Source: Aurantimicrobium minutum | GTDB lineage: Bacteria; Actinomycetota; Actinomycetes; Actinomycetales; Microbacteriaceae | Assembly: GCF_029894165.1 (NCBI RefSeq) | Contig: NZ_JARXXU010000001.1 | Span: forward strand, 1,054,001-1,118,000 | DNA length: 64,000 bases | Direction of reading: 5' to 3' | In this document: positions 1 through 8,706 of the stretch, in pieces | Position numbering within the stretch: position 1 is the first letter of the stretch | Layout of the letters: each line of letters begins with the position of its first letter | Made by a program: the position numbers and the translations under genes | Notes under the pieces: generated by a model | The model's input: the letters and a program-made list of their open reading frames with translations, nothing else | What the model was told of the DNA's origin: nothing | Databases searched by the model: none

Positions 1-1279
1 TACCGGTTGATCCGTGGAGGAGTCGACCGTCGGAGGACCAGCCGAGGAGACGTCCAGGGACACTCTGGCCGGCAACAGTGATGGGGGTCTCGAGAACAGC
101 AGTGCCGTATTGAGCGGCCCACGAGTCCTGCGACTTTTTAGCGAATGCTGCATCGCGCTTGGCAATTTTGCCCAAGGTGATGCTGCGGGAGAAGAAGTGG
201 AAGGTGAACTGCCAGGGCTCAAACGCCTTGTAGTACTCACCAAAGTGTTCCCACCATCGCAAGCTGGGGCGAGCCTGGCGCTGAACTTTAGCGACCTGGG
301 GCTGTGCAACAGATTCATACTCGGTGAATGCTGCCTCGAGGTCATCGGGATGGGCATCCAGGGCATCGGCGAGGGCGATGGCATCTTCCATCGCCATCTT
401 GGTGCCCGAACCAACGCTGAAGTGGGCGGTGTGAACTGCGTCCCCCAAGAACACAATGTTGCCCGAGTGCCAGTGCTTCGTGGTGCGTCCGCGGAAGTTA
501 CCCCAGCGAGAGTTGTTGATCAGCAGCTGACCGCCCTGCAACTCATCTGCAAAGAGTTCTTCAATGTATGCCTTCGACTTCATATCAGAAGGACCGGGAG
601 GGGATGTGACGTCAAACTCATCAAGGCCGGCAGCGCGCCACGTTGGTTCATCTGCTTCCACGATGAAAGTACTGACATCTTCGCTAATGGGGTAGGCGTG
701 AACAGCCCAGTTACCGTGCTCGTTAGCACGATGTAGGAATGTCAGTCCGTCATACATGTGGTCGGTGCCGAACCAAATGAACTTTGCGGTGGCCTGAACG
801 ACCTTGTGATCGAGCTTGTCTTCGCCCACAAAGCGGCGGAATTCAGAGTTCATTCCATCCGCAGCGACGATGACATCAAAGTCACCGATTTCTTTCAGCT
901 GCTCAGGGGTGGGGATGAACTGGTTGAACTGGGTGACCACGCCGTGGGACTCTGCCTTTTCCATGAGCATGGGGAGAAGAGTTTTACGGTGAATGGCAGA
1001 CATGCCGTTCCCTGAGAATGAGTGCTTCTCGCCCTTGAGGACGACGTCAATGGTGTCCCAACGTGCGCCGTGCTCACGTAGACCGTCGCTGAGGATGGTG
1101 TCAGCTTCGTCAATTCCCTTGAGCGTGGCGTCAGAGAAGACCACACCGAAACCGAATGCATCTTTAGCGCCGTTGCGCTCGAAAACTGTGATATCCCAAT
1201 CGGGACGACGCTTCTTCATCAGAATCGAGAAGAAGAAACCACCGGGGCCACCGCCAACTACTGCGATTTTTTTCGACAT
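1..1279 (-). CDS. FAD-dependent aromatic monooxygenase (salicylyl-CoA 5-hydroxylase-like), partial
   Basis: Cut by the left edge: 426 codons are visible and no stop is reached. The N-terminus has an FAD-binding Rossmann loop (VVGGGPGG, residues 7-14), then FGFGVVFSD (42-50), an AADG motif near 140 and the second FAD motif GDAVHTAHFSVG near 280. This is the layout of class A flavoprotein hydroxylases, which use NAD(P)H and O2 to hydroxylate aromatic acids or their CoA esters. The nearest family I recognise is salicylyl-CoA 5-hydroxylase, often fused to an old-yellow-enzyme-type reductase; whether a second domain follows cannot be seen. The ATG is preceded by AGAGGTGG. A PaaX-type regulator sits just upstream on the same strand, so this is probably the first gene of an aromatic-degradation operon. 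The substrate is inferred. Confidence 0.8.
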   Translation of the reverse strand, partial: MSKKIAVVGGGPGGFFFSILMKKRRPDWDITVFERNGAKDAFGFGVVFSDATLKGIDEADTILSDGLREHGARWDTIDVVLKGEKHSFSGNGMSAIHRKTLLPMLMEKAESHGVVTQFNQFIPTPEQLKEIGDFDVIVAADGMNSEFRRFVGEDKLDHKVVQATAKFIWFGTDHMYDGLTFLHRANEHGNWAVHAYPISEDVSTFIVEADEPTWRAAGLDEFDVTSPPGPSDMKSKAYIEELFADELQGGQLLINNSRWGNFRGRTTKHWHSGNIVFLGDAVHTAHFSVGSGTKMAMEDAIALADALDAHPDDLEAAFTEYESVAQPQVAKVQRQARPSLRWWEHFGEYYKAFEPWQFTFHFFSRSITLGKIAKRDAAFAKKSQDSWAAQYGTAVLETPITVAGQSVPGRLLGWSSDGRLLHGSTG

Positions 1280-1318
1280 TGAAATTGCCACCTCTGCGTT
1301 GAGTGAAAGATGAGAATC

Positions 1319-1348
1319 ATTATGTAACAAAAATTCGATGTATGTCAA
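1319..1348 (-). promoter_or_regulatory. Promoter of the flavin monooxygenase gene
   Basis: On the minus strand a perfect -35 TTGACA (1343-1348) is followed by TACATA (1321-1326, spacer 16) or CATAAT (1319-1324, spacer 18). Transcription would start about 30 nt before the ATG, leaving room for the AGAGGTGG ribosome binding site. Confidence 0.65.
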
Positions 1349-1359
1349 TTATTCGTTAC
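1324..1359. promoter_or_regulatory. Inverted repeat over the monooxygenase promoter, candidate PaaX operator
   Basis: GTAACAA (1324-1330) and TTCGTTAC (1352-1359) form an inverted repeat (GTAAC / GTTAC arms) that brackets the -35 box and reaches into the -10 region. The gene for a PaaX-family repressor starts on the same strand about 900 bp upstream and ends 69 bp before this repeat, so repression of the monooxygenase by that protein is a reasonable inference. Binding is not shown. Confidence 0.4.
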
Positions 1360-1427
1360 TTATCGCGCGTCGATTACGAAGTAGAGCTATCGCGTAGCCC
1401 TAACAGAAGGCAGTTTCGGGGAAAAAC

Positions 1428-2252
1428 CTATTTTTGTGGTGCGCTGAGATCTGCGCTGCCGAGGACAGGCATGCCCGTGATCTGCTCGATGGCTGCTTCT
1501 GCTTCGATTCGCAGTCGGGAGTGTACGGAAGTAAAAACCTCGTGTGCGCGACGGCCGGTCCACCCCGCAGGGAGCAGTTCGCGGGGGAGATCTGGGTCTC
1601 GGAAAGGAAAGTGGCGGTAATCGTCGGTGAGTTCGATCCGTCGCTTCAGGGCGTCAATGCCGGTGAGGTTAGGTGTCACGGAAAATTCATCGATGAAGTT
1701 CGTGTAATCGCGCTGGACATCTGAGAGGTCCCAGCATCTGCTGGCGATATCACGATCATGCGTCAAACCTTGAGAATTACATCTCAACAAGTCGAGGTTG
1801 ATGAGGGGAAGTTTCGAGAGTGCGTTCTCTGCGGCATCTAAGTTGTCGTGGGGGCTCATCCACGTGGAGGTACTGAGTTGACCAAAACCTTCCCAGATCA
1901 GTCGGCGTCTGGCGTCATCTCGAGCTGCTCGCTGTGTTTCGGAGAATTTCACGAGAACCATGGACCATTGACGGTCCCATTCTGTGTCCCAACGCTTGAA
2001 AATACGGCCCAAGCCTTCGTTCAGAAGATTCCAGCCCTTATTGCTCAGAACGTAACTTACTTCTCGACCCTGGCGGCGGGTATCAAACCAACCTTCCTTT
2101 TTAAGGCGGGTCATGACCACTCGTGTAGTACCAGGTTCAATACCAAACATGCCCAGGATCTGAGATAGGGCAGCAAGGGGGGCTTCTCCCTCTCCGCAAT
2201 ATCTCAAGTAGTCACCGAACACGGTGAACACAATGGAGCGGGGGCTACTCAT
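1428..2252 (-). CDS. PaaX-family transcriptional regulator
   Basis: The 274 residues match the PaaX family in length and layout: an N-terminal winged helix (about 1-75, including GTTRVVMTRLKKEGW), a central PaaX domain and a C-terminal domain ending near 260. PaaX proteins repress phenylacetate or related aromatic-degradation genes and are released by the CoA thioester. The next gene downstream on the same strand is an aromatic flavin monooxygenase with an inverted repeat over its promoter, so that gene is the likely target. I see no ribosome binding site; a -10-like AATACT lies exactly 6 nt before the ATG, so the mRNA may be leaderless. The effector is unknown. Confidence 0.85.
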   Translation of the reverse strand: MSSPRSIVFTVFGDYLRYCGEGEAPLAALSQILGMFGIEPGTTRVVMTRLKKEGWFDTRRQGREVSYVLSNKGWNLLNEGLGRIFKRWDTEWDRQWSMVLVKFSETQRAARDDARRRLIWEGFGQLSTSTWMSPHDNLDAAENALSKLPLINLDLLRCNSQGLTHDRDIASRCWDLSDVQRDYTNFIDEFSVTPNLTGIDALKRRIELTDDYRHFPFRDPDLPRELLPAGWTGRRAHEVFTSVHSRLRIEAEAAIEQITGMPVLGSADLSAPQK

Positions 2253-2302
2253 GGAGACAGTATTCCATGCGGTTGCTCACGGGGTAAACAGCACGTGTAG
2301 AC

Positions 2303-3589
2303 CTAAGCATCCAATTGAACGGTGGCACGTTCACTTCTCCGGTCGGTCAGAAGGCGAGTGAGAAGTCCGATCACAGCGCCAAAAATAGCAAACGGTGCAA
2401 TGGCTGCCCCAGTGCCAGCAATAAGGAGTGCACCCAGGAGGGCAGAAGTTGCGGGAAGTTTGGTGAAGGCGGCAGCTGAGGCTGCAATACCTGCTGCAGC
2501 AAGCGCACTCACATTAGCGTCGGGGAGGAGGAGTGAACCGAGAACTCCAACAGCCACACCGAGGAATGTGGCAGGGAAGATGGGACCACCGCGGAAACCG
2601 CCACCCAACGCGGCGGCAAAAGCAATGCTCTTACCGGTGAGAATGAAAATAACGGCGGCGAGTGACGTCTGGGCAATGAGCTCTGGCATGCCATCGTTGC
2701 CACTAAACAAAATCTGATTCGGGTTGAGATGGAAAACGGTTTCCCCCACAAGCAGCACAATGGTAGTGATGAGTGCCGCACCAAAAAGCATCAGAGTGGG
2801 CCACTTTTTCGCAATGCGATCGACACCCAGGCCACCTTTGCGAGTAAGTACAGCCACTACAGCAGCAACGAGCGCAATGAGGAGACCCGCTAGCAAGTCT
2901 CCAGCTTGGATAGATGCATACGCCGGAAGCCCGGGGACGGTAAGGGAATGAACACCGAGGCCGGGGATCTGCCAGATTCCGATGGAAACGATGTAGCTAC
3001 TTGCCAGAGCAGTGAATACCGGAAGTAAGAGTGCGGCAGGTGCAGCTCCGAGGGCAGCGAATTCAAGAATCATGAACCCTGTGATGAAAGGGTTTCCGAA
3101 AACTGCTCCGATTGCTGCGGCGCCACCGATGAACATCATTGCTTTCCGTGAGTTCTCGGGCTTCCCAATCGTGAACAGTGCCCCGAGTGTTGTGCCCAGA
3201 ACAATCAACGGTGCTTCAGGGCCGAGAGCGACACCACCGATCAGTGATGCAAGAGCAGCAAGAATGACAGCGGGTACGAATTTCAGCGGAGTATCAAAAT
3301 GGAAGCCGGTGAGCGGGCCCTTGCCGGTATTTCCAGGGAGTGTTCTGGCAAATACAACAATGACGGCTGCTATCCCAAGAATGATCCCTGCCCACCACCA
3401 TGGAGCACCTTCAAGACCCATCGCATGGGGCATGTCGTGGTAGAGGAATTCCTGAGATTTTTCGACCACAAGCAAGAAAAGTGATGCCACTATTGCGGAG
3501 AGTATTCCCATGAGGACAGAGGCCATCAGCACAGTCATGAGTTGCTGAGGTGCCACAGCCGTGGGGGTGGTGGAAGTTTCAGTGCTCAT
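2303..3589 (-). CDS. ClC-family chloride/ion channel or antiporter
   Basis: A 428-residue polytopic membrane protein with about ten hydrophobic segments. The hallmark is GPEAP at residues 123-127, the position of the GxEGP filter loop of ClC proteins; the gating glutamate is kept, but R and G of the usual GREGP are P and A, as in the YfeO-like branch. A second conserved block, GKSIAFAAALGGGFRGGPIF, lies near 320, with GGxFxPxL character. ClC proteins conduct Cl- or exchange it for H+. The start ATG follows AAGGG. It lies upstream of the PaaX gene on the same strand with a 50-nt gap; a functional link to it is not evident. Ion selectivity cannot be read from the sequence. Confidence 0.85.
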   Translation of the reverse strand: MSTETSTTPTAVAPQQLMTVLMASVLMGILSAIVASLFLLVVEKSQEFLYHDMPHAMGLEGAPWWWAGIILGIAAVIVVFARTLPGNTGKGPLTGFHFDTPLKFVPAVILAALASLIGGVALGPEAPLIVLGTTLGALFTIGKPENSRKAMMFIGGAAAIGAVFGNPFITGFMILEFAALGAAPAALLLPVFTALASSYIVSIGIWQIPGLGVHSLTVPGLPAYASIQAGDLLAGLLIALVAAVVAVLTRKGGLGVDRIAKKWPTLMLFGAALITTIVLLVGETVFHLNPNQILFSGNDGMPELIAQTSLAAVIFILTGKSIAFAAALGGGFRGGPIFPATFLGVAVGVLGSLLLPDANVSALAAAGIAASAAAFTKLPATSALLGALLIAGTGAAIAPFAIFGAVIGLLTRLLTDRRSERATVQLDA

Positions 3590-3771
3590 GCATGCCCTTG
3601 GGAGAATTCTGTAAGACGCTGTCTTCAGACTAGTAAAACGAACAACAATGTGGAGAAATGCTGAATTTTCCGTTGTTGAACAATCTTTGACCGAAGGCCG
3701 AACTCTGTGGTGGATTCAATGGATTCTGGGCACGCAGTGGCATACAGTGAGGTGTTCGCATTAGACGTTTA

Positions 3772-3783
3772 GTTCAACTGAAC
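3772..3783. promoter_or_regulatory. Short inverted repeat upstream of the amidohydrolase gene
   Basis: GTTCA-AC-TGAAC lies 35 bp before the start of the amidohydrolase gene, within a 229-bp intergenic stretch that otherwise shows no clear element. A role as a GntR- or TetR-type operator is only a guess. Confidence 0.25.
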
Positions 3784-3818
3784 ATTCGCGAAATGAAACA
3801 CTTAAAAGGAGAGTACTT

Positions 3819-5549
3819 ATGGCCGCTGATCTCATTATCAAGGCATCAAGCATCATCACTATGGACCCAGCTGTTCCCCGTGCGGAGGCTGTTGCGGTTG
3901 ACAGTGCAGCGGGCACCATCGTTGCAGTGGGCTCCTTGGCAGAGGTTCAGGCTGCGAATGCTGGTGTCAGTGTCCAGGACTTGGGTGACACGGTTTTGAT
4001 GCCGGGTCTCATTGATCCACACAGCCACCCTGCGCTGAGTGGTATGTCGACACAATCTCCGGCCTATTGGATTGCTCCCTATGTCGGGTTTCCAACCTAT
4101 GCAGATGTCACCGCATTTTTTCAGAAGCTAGACAAAGAAGTTCCAGCAGGACAGCCCCTCATGTTCAACGGCCTAGACCGTATTTTGCATGGTGCTCCCG
4201 AGCTGACCAACCTTGATTTGGATGTCTTTTTCCCCTCTCGCCCTGTCGTCGTGATGGATAACTCGGGACACGAAGCATATTTCAACTCTGCAAACATCAC
4301 CGCGCTGGGGTGGATCGATAACAAGCCACCAGCTGATCCTGTTGGTGCGAGCTTCGGGAGAAATGCTGACGGAACATCGAACGGGCGTGCATACGAAGTT
4401 GCAGCCCTGTTTATTGCGGGTGCACCTGTTCTTGCGAACCTTGCACAACACCCGCTGAAGCCCATCGCGGAGTGGTACAAGTTGATGGGTGTCAACGGCA
4501 TCACCTCAACATCCGAGCACACCTACCAGGGCAATCAGTTGAAGGCTTATATCGCGATGGCGATGGCACCTGATAGCCCCCTTCGTATTTCTCTGTATCA
4601 CATGAGTATTGAAGCCGATTGTGACCAGCCCATTCAGTCGCCCATCCCTGAAAGTAAGTTGAAAAAACAGGGAATAAAGTTGTGGGCCGACGGTTCCCCG
4701 TGGGTTGGAACTATTGCTGCATCTTTCCCTTACATCGACAATGACACCACGCGTAACGCCAACATCACACTCGGCCCCGGCGGCGAGGGCATGATGAACT
4801 ACAACCGTGCCGAGCTGGACCAGATCCTGGACAAATTGACGCCCAGCGGTTACCAGATGGCCTTCCACTGCAATGGGGACGTAGGGATGGACATCGTGCT
4901 TGACGCATACGAACATGCACTCGCAACGCATGGTTTGTTGGGTACTGATCACCGTTGGCGCATCGAGCACATGGGTGCATGTCGTGGAGATCAGTTCGAG
5001 CGCGCCGCTCGTTTGGGCGTCAGCTTGTCCCTGAGTCCATTCCAGTTCATTTATTGGGGTGACGTCCTCGACGGCGAGATGTTCCCGAGCGATATTGGTT
5101 CTCAGTGGCAACGTGTCGGTGATGCATTCCGTTCCGGTGCTGTGGTCACCTTCCACAACGATGGGTCCGTCAGCCCCCCTATCCCGCTGCTCAATTGGCA
5201 GGCAACCACGACCCGTCAGACGGCCTCCGGAAAGGTGCATGGCGCAAATCAGGCCATCAGTCTGGATGACGCCATCAAGGCCCACACCGTAAACGCTGCA
5301 TTCCAGCTCGGCCGAGAACACGAGATTGGCTCGATCCAAGTAGGCAAGCTCGCGGACTTTGTGGAACTTTCTCTTGACCCTTACCTCGCAGATCTCCACA
5401 AGCTCACTGAACAGGTCAAAGTTCAAGGCACATGGGTAGGCGGCAAAAAGATCAACCTTGATGCGTTCCTCTCCCAGGTAGAAGCGATGGATCCCACCGA
5501 ACACAAGGATCTCGCACAGCACGTCCACTCTGGAAAGAAGTGTTGCTAG
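3819..5549 (+). CDS. Amidohydrolase, YtcJ-like (amidohydrolase_3 family)
   Basis: A 576-residue metal-dependent hydrolase. It opens with the small beta domain of the superfamily (DLIIKASSIITMDP), followed by the first metal site DPHSHP (66-71). Later come KLWADGSPW near 288, the histidines of AFHCNGD (about 350) and RIEHMGA (about 385), and THNDG-like TFHNDGS near 445. The C-terminal QVGKLADFVEL is typical of enzymes that cleave N-substituted amides or amidines. The start ATG has AAAAGGAGAG at good spacing. The protein ends in a Lys-rich tail with two cysteines (GKKCC). It is monocistronic, closed by a strong terminator. The substrate cannot be inferred. Confidence 0.85.
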   Translation: MAADLIIKASSIITMDPAVPRAEAVAVDSAAGTIVAVGSLAEVQAANAGVSVQDLGDTVLMPGLIDPHSHPALSGMSTQSPAYWIAPYVGFPTYADVTAFFQKLDKEVPAGQPLMFNGLDRILHGAPELTNLDLDVFFPSRPVVVMDNSGHEAYFNSANITALGWIDNKPPADPVGASFGRNADGTSNGRAYEVAALFIAGAPVLANLAQHPLKPIAEWYKLMGVNGITSTSEHTYQGNQLKAYIAMAMAPDSPLRISLYHMSIEADCDQPIQSPIPESKLKKQGIKLWADGSPWVGTIAASFPYIDNDTTRNANITLGPGGEGMMNYNRAELDQILDKLTPSGYQMAFHCNGDVGMDIVLDAYEHALATHGLLGTDHRWRIEHMGACRGDQFERAARLGVSLSLSPFQFIYWGDVLDGEMFPSDIGSQWQRVGDAFRSGAVVTFHNDGSVSPPIPLLNWQATTTRQTASGKVHGANQAISLDDAIKAHTVNAAFQLGREHEIGSIQVGKLADFVELSLDPYLADLHKLTEQVKVQGTWVGGKKINLDAFLSQVEAMDPTEHKDLAQHVHSGKKCC

Positions 5550-5565
5550 TACTGAGTTTGTTATG

Positions 5566-5600
5566 AAAGAAAGAGCCTGCTGGTCAGGCTCTTTCTTTTG
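5566..5600 (+). terminator. Rho-independent terminator after the amidohydrolase gene
   Basis: A 14-bp perfect stem (5566-5579 with 5585-5598) closes a 5-nt loop and ends in a T-rich 3' arm. It starts 17 nt after the stop codon. Confidence 0.85.
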
Positions 5601-5708
5601 TTACGCATGAACGGGGTCTCGTAACAAAGAGAGAAATATCTGACTTATTTCTTCGCATAACGACACATACTCGACGTGAAGAATCCTCAATATTACGTTG
5701 GATCCGCA

Positions 5709-5720
5709 GCCAATATTGGC
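5709..5720. promoter_or_regulatory. 12-bp perfect palindrome upstream of the carbonic anhydrase gene
   Basis: GCCAATATTGGC is self-complementary and sits 30 bp before the carbonic anhydrase start codon, in promoter position. It may be an operator; no regulator is adjacent. Confidence 0.35.
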
Positions 5721-5750
5721 CTGAATTCGCAACGATGAAAAGGATTTTCA

Positions 5751-6332
5751 ATGTCTGTACTGAACGAAGTACTTGCCGCTAATGATGCGTATGCTGCTGA
5801 TTTTGGGGCAAAGTCTGAACTTGCGCTTCCTCCTGCACGTGGTTTTGCGATACTCACCTGCATGGATGCCCGTCTTGATCCAGCAAAATACGCCGGTTTG
5901 AGCGAGGGTGATGCGCACGTTATTCGAAATGCTGGTGGTCGCGCCTCTAATGACGCTATCCGTTCGCTTGTAATTTCTTACAAGCTCCTGGGAACCAAGG
6001 AATGGTTTGTCATTCATCACACCAATTGCGGAATGGAATTCTTCAACGACGAAGTAATGCGTGGGCTCCTTGCGCACAGCCTCGAAACTGCTGCCCTGGG
6101 TGCTGACGGTTTCTATGACGTAGGAAGCGGTCCAGGTTCCGCTGAGGCTAATTACATTAATTGGCTCACTATCTCTAATCAGTCACAGTCTGTCACTGAG
6201 GATGTAGTCCGAATCAAGAACCACCCACTGGTTCCTGCAGGCATTCCTATCTATGGCTACATCTACGACGTGACCACAGGCCGGCTCGTGGAAGTTCCTT
6301 CAGCTACTGCTGCGGGTGCAGCAAAGAAATAA
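5751..6332 (+). CDS. Beta-class carbonic anhydrase
   Basis: 193 residues. The zinc-binding signature is complete: C37 with D39 and R41 in TCMDARLDP, then H90 and C93 in [16 protein letters not shown] (60-68) is the conserved dimer/active-site strand. The enzyme interconverts CO2 and bicarbonate in the cytoplasm and would supply bicarbonate to carboxylases such as the pyruvate carboxylase encoded at 20178-23594. The protein belongs to the shorter, mycobacterial-like beta subgroup. The ATG has AAAAGGA 8 nt upstream. It is monocistronic, with a palindrome in its promoter region and a strong terminator behind. Confidence 0.92.
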   Translation: MSVLNEVLAANDAYAADFGAKSELALPPARGFAILTCMDARLDPAKYAGLSEGDAHVIRNAGGRASNDAIRSLVISYKLLGTKEWFVIHHTNCGMEFFNDEVMRGLLAHSLETAALGADGFYDVGSGPGSAEANYINWLTISNQSQSVTEDVVRIKNHPLVPAGIPIYGYIYDVTTGRLVEVPSATAAGAAKK

Positions 6333-6340
6333 ATTTCAAT

Positions 6341-6380
6341 AAAGTCCCTCCTCTTGAGATGAGAGGAGGGACTTTCTTCG
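6341..6380 (+). terminator. Rho-independent terminator after the carbonic anhydrase gene
   Basis: A 14-bp perfect stem (6341-6354 with 6362-6375), 7-nt loop and TTTCTT at the end, starting 8 nt after the stop codon. Confidence 0.85.
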
Positions 6381-6493
6381 TCCCTCGCAGGCAGGGAAAA
6401 ACCCCTGATCGCCTCTGTATTTATGGGATTTCTTGTATTTCTTGGAACTACCATGAAAGAAGTATTTGGGAATTGGTGGCGCGAGGAGTATCT

Positions 6494-7858
6494 GTGTTTC
6501 GTCGAATAATGACGGCCGCTTTAGCAGTAGTGGTTGTCCTTGCAGGCATGTTCTTCCTCAACACAACGGCTTTGGCAGTTGCCCCAAATACTGGATACGC
6601 AACCTACACAGCCGCTGTACCCAACGGTGCTGATGGGGTAGTCAGCATGACTGCTGGCTTTGGGAACATTGCTTTTGCTTCAACAGGTTCTTCAGGCATC
6701 ACAATTCCTGGGGGAAGCTCCGCTATTCAACCACTCACAACGCCATTTGCTGCCTTTATTGGTTTGAGTAGTTCTGGACAGCAGTACATCAATACACGTC
6801 TAAACAATGGCGCCACCGCAACAAACACCTACCATTTCCTCACCAACACTCCCAACAATGGAAAATGGGCCGTAAGTTTCGGTGACGTTGATGCGGAACG
6901 ACTGACTATTACGGCGACGAAATCAAACGGCTCTCCTGCAACCGCTGCGGAGTTAGGTTTTCAGTCCCAATACAACTACAACGATCCAACTGATAGCACA
7001 GCACATCTGACCGTTACGCAATCTGGAAATAGCGTGGTAGTGGAAGATCCGCTCTGCCCGAGTGCCTGTGACACTGTGGGTATTTCGCTGTGGTTGAAAC
7101 CAACTGTTTCACTCAGTTATCTCAGTATTTCTGCTTTCGGAAAATCTGGCTTCCCGGTGTATCAAACATGGTTTGCCACTCAGTACAAAGCCGTCACTGG
7201 AGATATTGACCCCTTTCAAGGAACGCCGGCAGTCAACCCCACGCCAGTCCCACCTGTGACTTTAGAGCTCATAGATATAGCATCTAACGAAGTTGTAGCT
7301 GCGACAACCTCGGACAGCAGCGGTAATTATTCATTCCCCGCTGTATATCCTGAAGCATCGGGTGCGTATGAAATTGATGCAACGGGACCCTACGGTGAAG
7401 ACATCGTTGGTCCTAATGCGCACGGAAACTTTGATGTTCCAGCCACAGATGGTGTTGGTGCAGTCACAATTCCTCCCATCATTGCTCCTGCCGAATATGA
7501 AGTTAGTGGCACAATAACCAATGGTCAGGGAGATCCCGCTGCATTTGATGTTGCAGTACTTGATTCAAACGGTTCGGTGATTACTCACACCGAAGTTCAA
7601 TCCGATGGAACCTTCAATCTTCCGTTTGTTCCCCCTGCACATAACCTCCAACTCGTCGTACTAGGTCCGAGCGGTGAAGCTTCCACGGGAACAACATTGA
7701 ATACAACGGTGGGAAATGTTTCCTCCGTTCAGCTCATTGCGCCTTCGCGTCTAGCAAACACGGCTGCACCTCAATGGCAGGTTCCTGCGGTCGTGGCTTT
7801 TATGCTTCTTGTTGGTGGTGCAACAGTTGTGGTTGCGCGTCGCCGAACAGCGAACTAA
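6494..7858 (+). CDS. Secreted, probably wall-anchored protein with carboxypeptidase-regulatory-like repeats
   Basis: I choose GTG 6494 because GAGGAG lies 5 nt before it and the protein then begins with a signal peptide (basic FRR, hydrophobic AALAVVVVLAGMFFL, cleavage near TTALA). The mature part is Thr/Ser/Asn-rich. Two segments near 235-285 and 305-365 have the look of carboxypeptidase-regulatory/Ig-like folds (SDSSGNYSFPAV, SDGTFNLPFV). The C-terminus has LANTA, a hydrophobic span and a RRR tail: a cell-wall sorting signal whose last motif residue is A, not the G of the class E sortase motif LAxTG. About 454 residues. The function is unknown; it could equally stay membrane-bound. Confidence 0.7.
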   Translation: MFRRIMTAALAVVVVLAGMFFLNTTALAVAPNTGYATYTAAVPNGADGVVSMTAGFGNIAFASTGSSGITIPGGSSAIQPLTTPFAAFIGLSSSGQQYINTRLNNGATATNTYHFLTNTPNNGKWAVSFGDVDAERLTITATKSNGSPATAAELGFQSQYNYNDPTDSTAHLTVTQSGNSVVVEDPLCPSACDTVGISLWLKPTVSLSYLSISAFGKSGFPVYQTWFATQYKAVTGDIDPFQGTPAVNPTPVPPVTLELIDIASNEVVAATTSDSSGNYSFPAVYPEASGAYEIDATGPYGEDIVGPNAHGNFDVPATDGVGAVTIPPIIAPAEYEVSGTITNGQGDPAAFDVAVLDSNGSVITHTEVQSDGTFNLPFVPPAHNLQLVVLGPSGEASTGTTLNTTVGNVSSVQLIAPSRLANTAAPQWQVPAVVAFMLLVGGATVVVARRRTAN

Positions 7859-7867
7859 GGATTCTTC

Positions 7868-8683
7868 ATGGCACTGTCTAGAGACCAGCAGGAAGCACGC
7901 TGGGAGAAAGCCACAGCAACACCGCTCTTAATCTTGTCCCTTGTCTTTCTGTTCGACTATGCCATGCCCATTATTAATCCCAATTTGGAACCAGGGTTCT
8001 TGCTGTTCTTGGGGATTTCTAACGCCGTTATTTGGCTCGTTTTCGCTGTTGATCTCGCGGGTCGATTCATTTTGGCGGAGCACAAAAAACCATTTGTTAA
8101 GCGCAACATCATCATGATTATTTCTGTGGTCTTCCCCTTCTTGCGTTTGCTTCGACTTATTTCTGTGTTGACGATGGGAATGTCGCGCTATGGCGGCAGT
8201 ACCAGGAACAAGTTCGGTTTCTACGTGCTGGGTGGATCTCTTTTGCTGTGGTTCATCACTGGATTGGCCGTTACGCAGGCAGAACGGGGGACGGAAGGTT
8301 CCAACATTGCCGATGTGGGGGATGGCTGGTGGTGGTCGTTGATAACTCTGGCCACGGTTGGATATGGTGACCGTTTCCCGGTGACCCCTGAAGGCCGATT
8401 TATTGGTGCGGTCATCGTGATTACAGGTATTGCCCTCCTGGGAACCATCAGCGCGTTCCTGGCTTCGTTCTTGATGGACCCTTCCGGTAAACGTGATGCT
8501 GCGATCTTGGAAGACACCGAAAAGTCCAACGCAACAATTTACGACCTCCTCTCTGAAGTGAAAGCACTTCGCGCCGAGGTTCAAGCGCTCTCAGGCTCAT
8601 CTGGGCCCAAAGAAGCTTCGTCCTCGAAGCCAGCGGCGGTCAAGAAAATTTCCTCCGCAAAGAAACCAGTTTCGAAGAAATAG
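7868..8683 (+). CDS. Voltage-gated-type potassium channel
   Basis: 271 residues with hydrophobic segments typical of a 6-TM channel subunit. The selectivity filter TVGYGD is at 163-168, preceded by a pore helix (GWWWSLITLA) and followed by the inner helix (FIGAVIVITGIALLGTISAF). A segment with spaced arginines (FLRLLRLISVL, 91-101) resembles an S4 sensor. The cytoplasmic tail has a predicted coiled coil (ATIYDLLSEVKALRAEVQAL) and a Lys/Ser-rich end. It should tetramerise and pass K+ across the membrane. AAGGA precedes the ATG, 9 nt after the stop of the secreted protein gene, so the two may be co-transcribed. Confidence 0.88.
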   Translation: MALSRDQQEARWEKATATPLLILSLVFLFDYAMPIINPNLEPGFLLFLGISNAVIWLVFAVDLAGRFILAEHKKPFVKRNIIMIISVVFPFLRLLRLISVLTMGMSRYGGSTRNKFGFYVLGGSLLLWFITGLAVTQAERGTEGSNIADVGDGWWWSLITLATVGYGDRFPVTPEGRFIGAVIVITGIALLGTISAFLASFLMDPSGKRDAAILEDTEKSNATIYDLLSEVKALRAEVQALSGSSGPKEASSSKPAAVKKISSAKKPVSKK

Positions 8684-8694
8684 TTCCTGCTCGC

Positions 8695-8700
8695 TATCGT
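8695..8700 (+). promoter_or_regulatory. -10 element of a probable leaderless RidA mRNA
   Basis: TATCGT ends exactly 6 nt before the ATG and no ribosome binding site is visible. TTCGAA (8671-8676) lies 18 nt upstream as a weak -35. Confidence 0.45.
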
Positions 8701-8706
8701 TGTCCT

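Noticed and set aside
4506-5528. 340-residue open frame on the minus strand
   Set aside because: It lies fully inside the amidohydrolase gene on the other strand, which has clear motifs, an RBS and a terminator. The antisense frame shows no recognisable domain.
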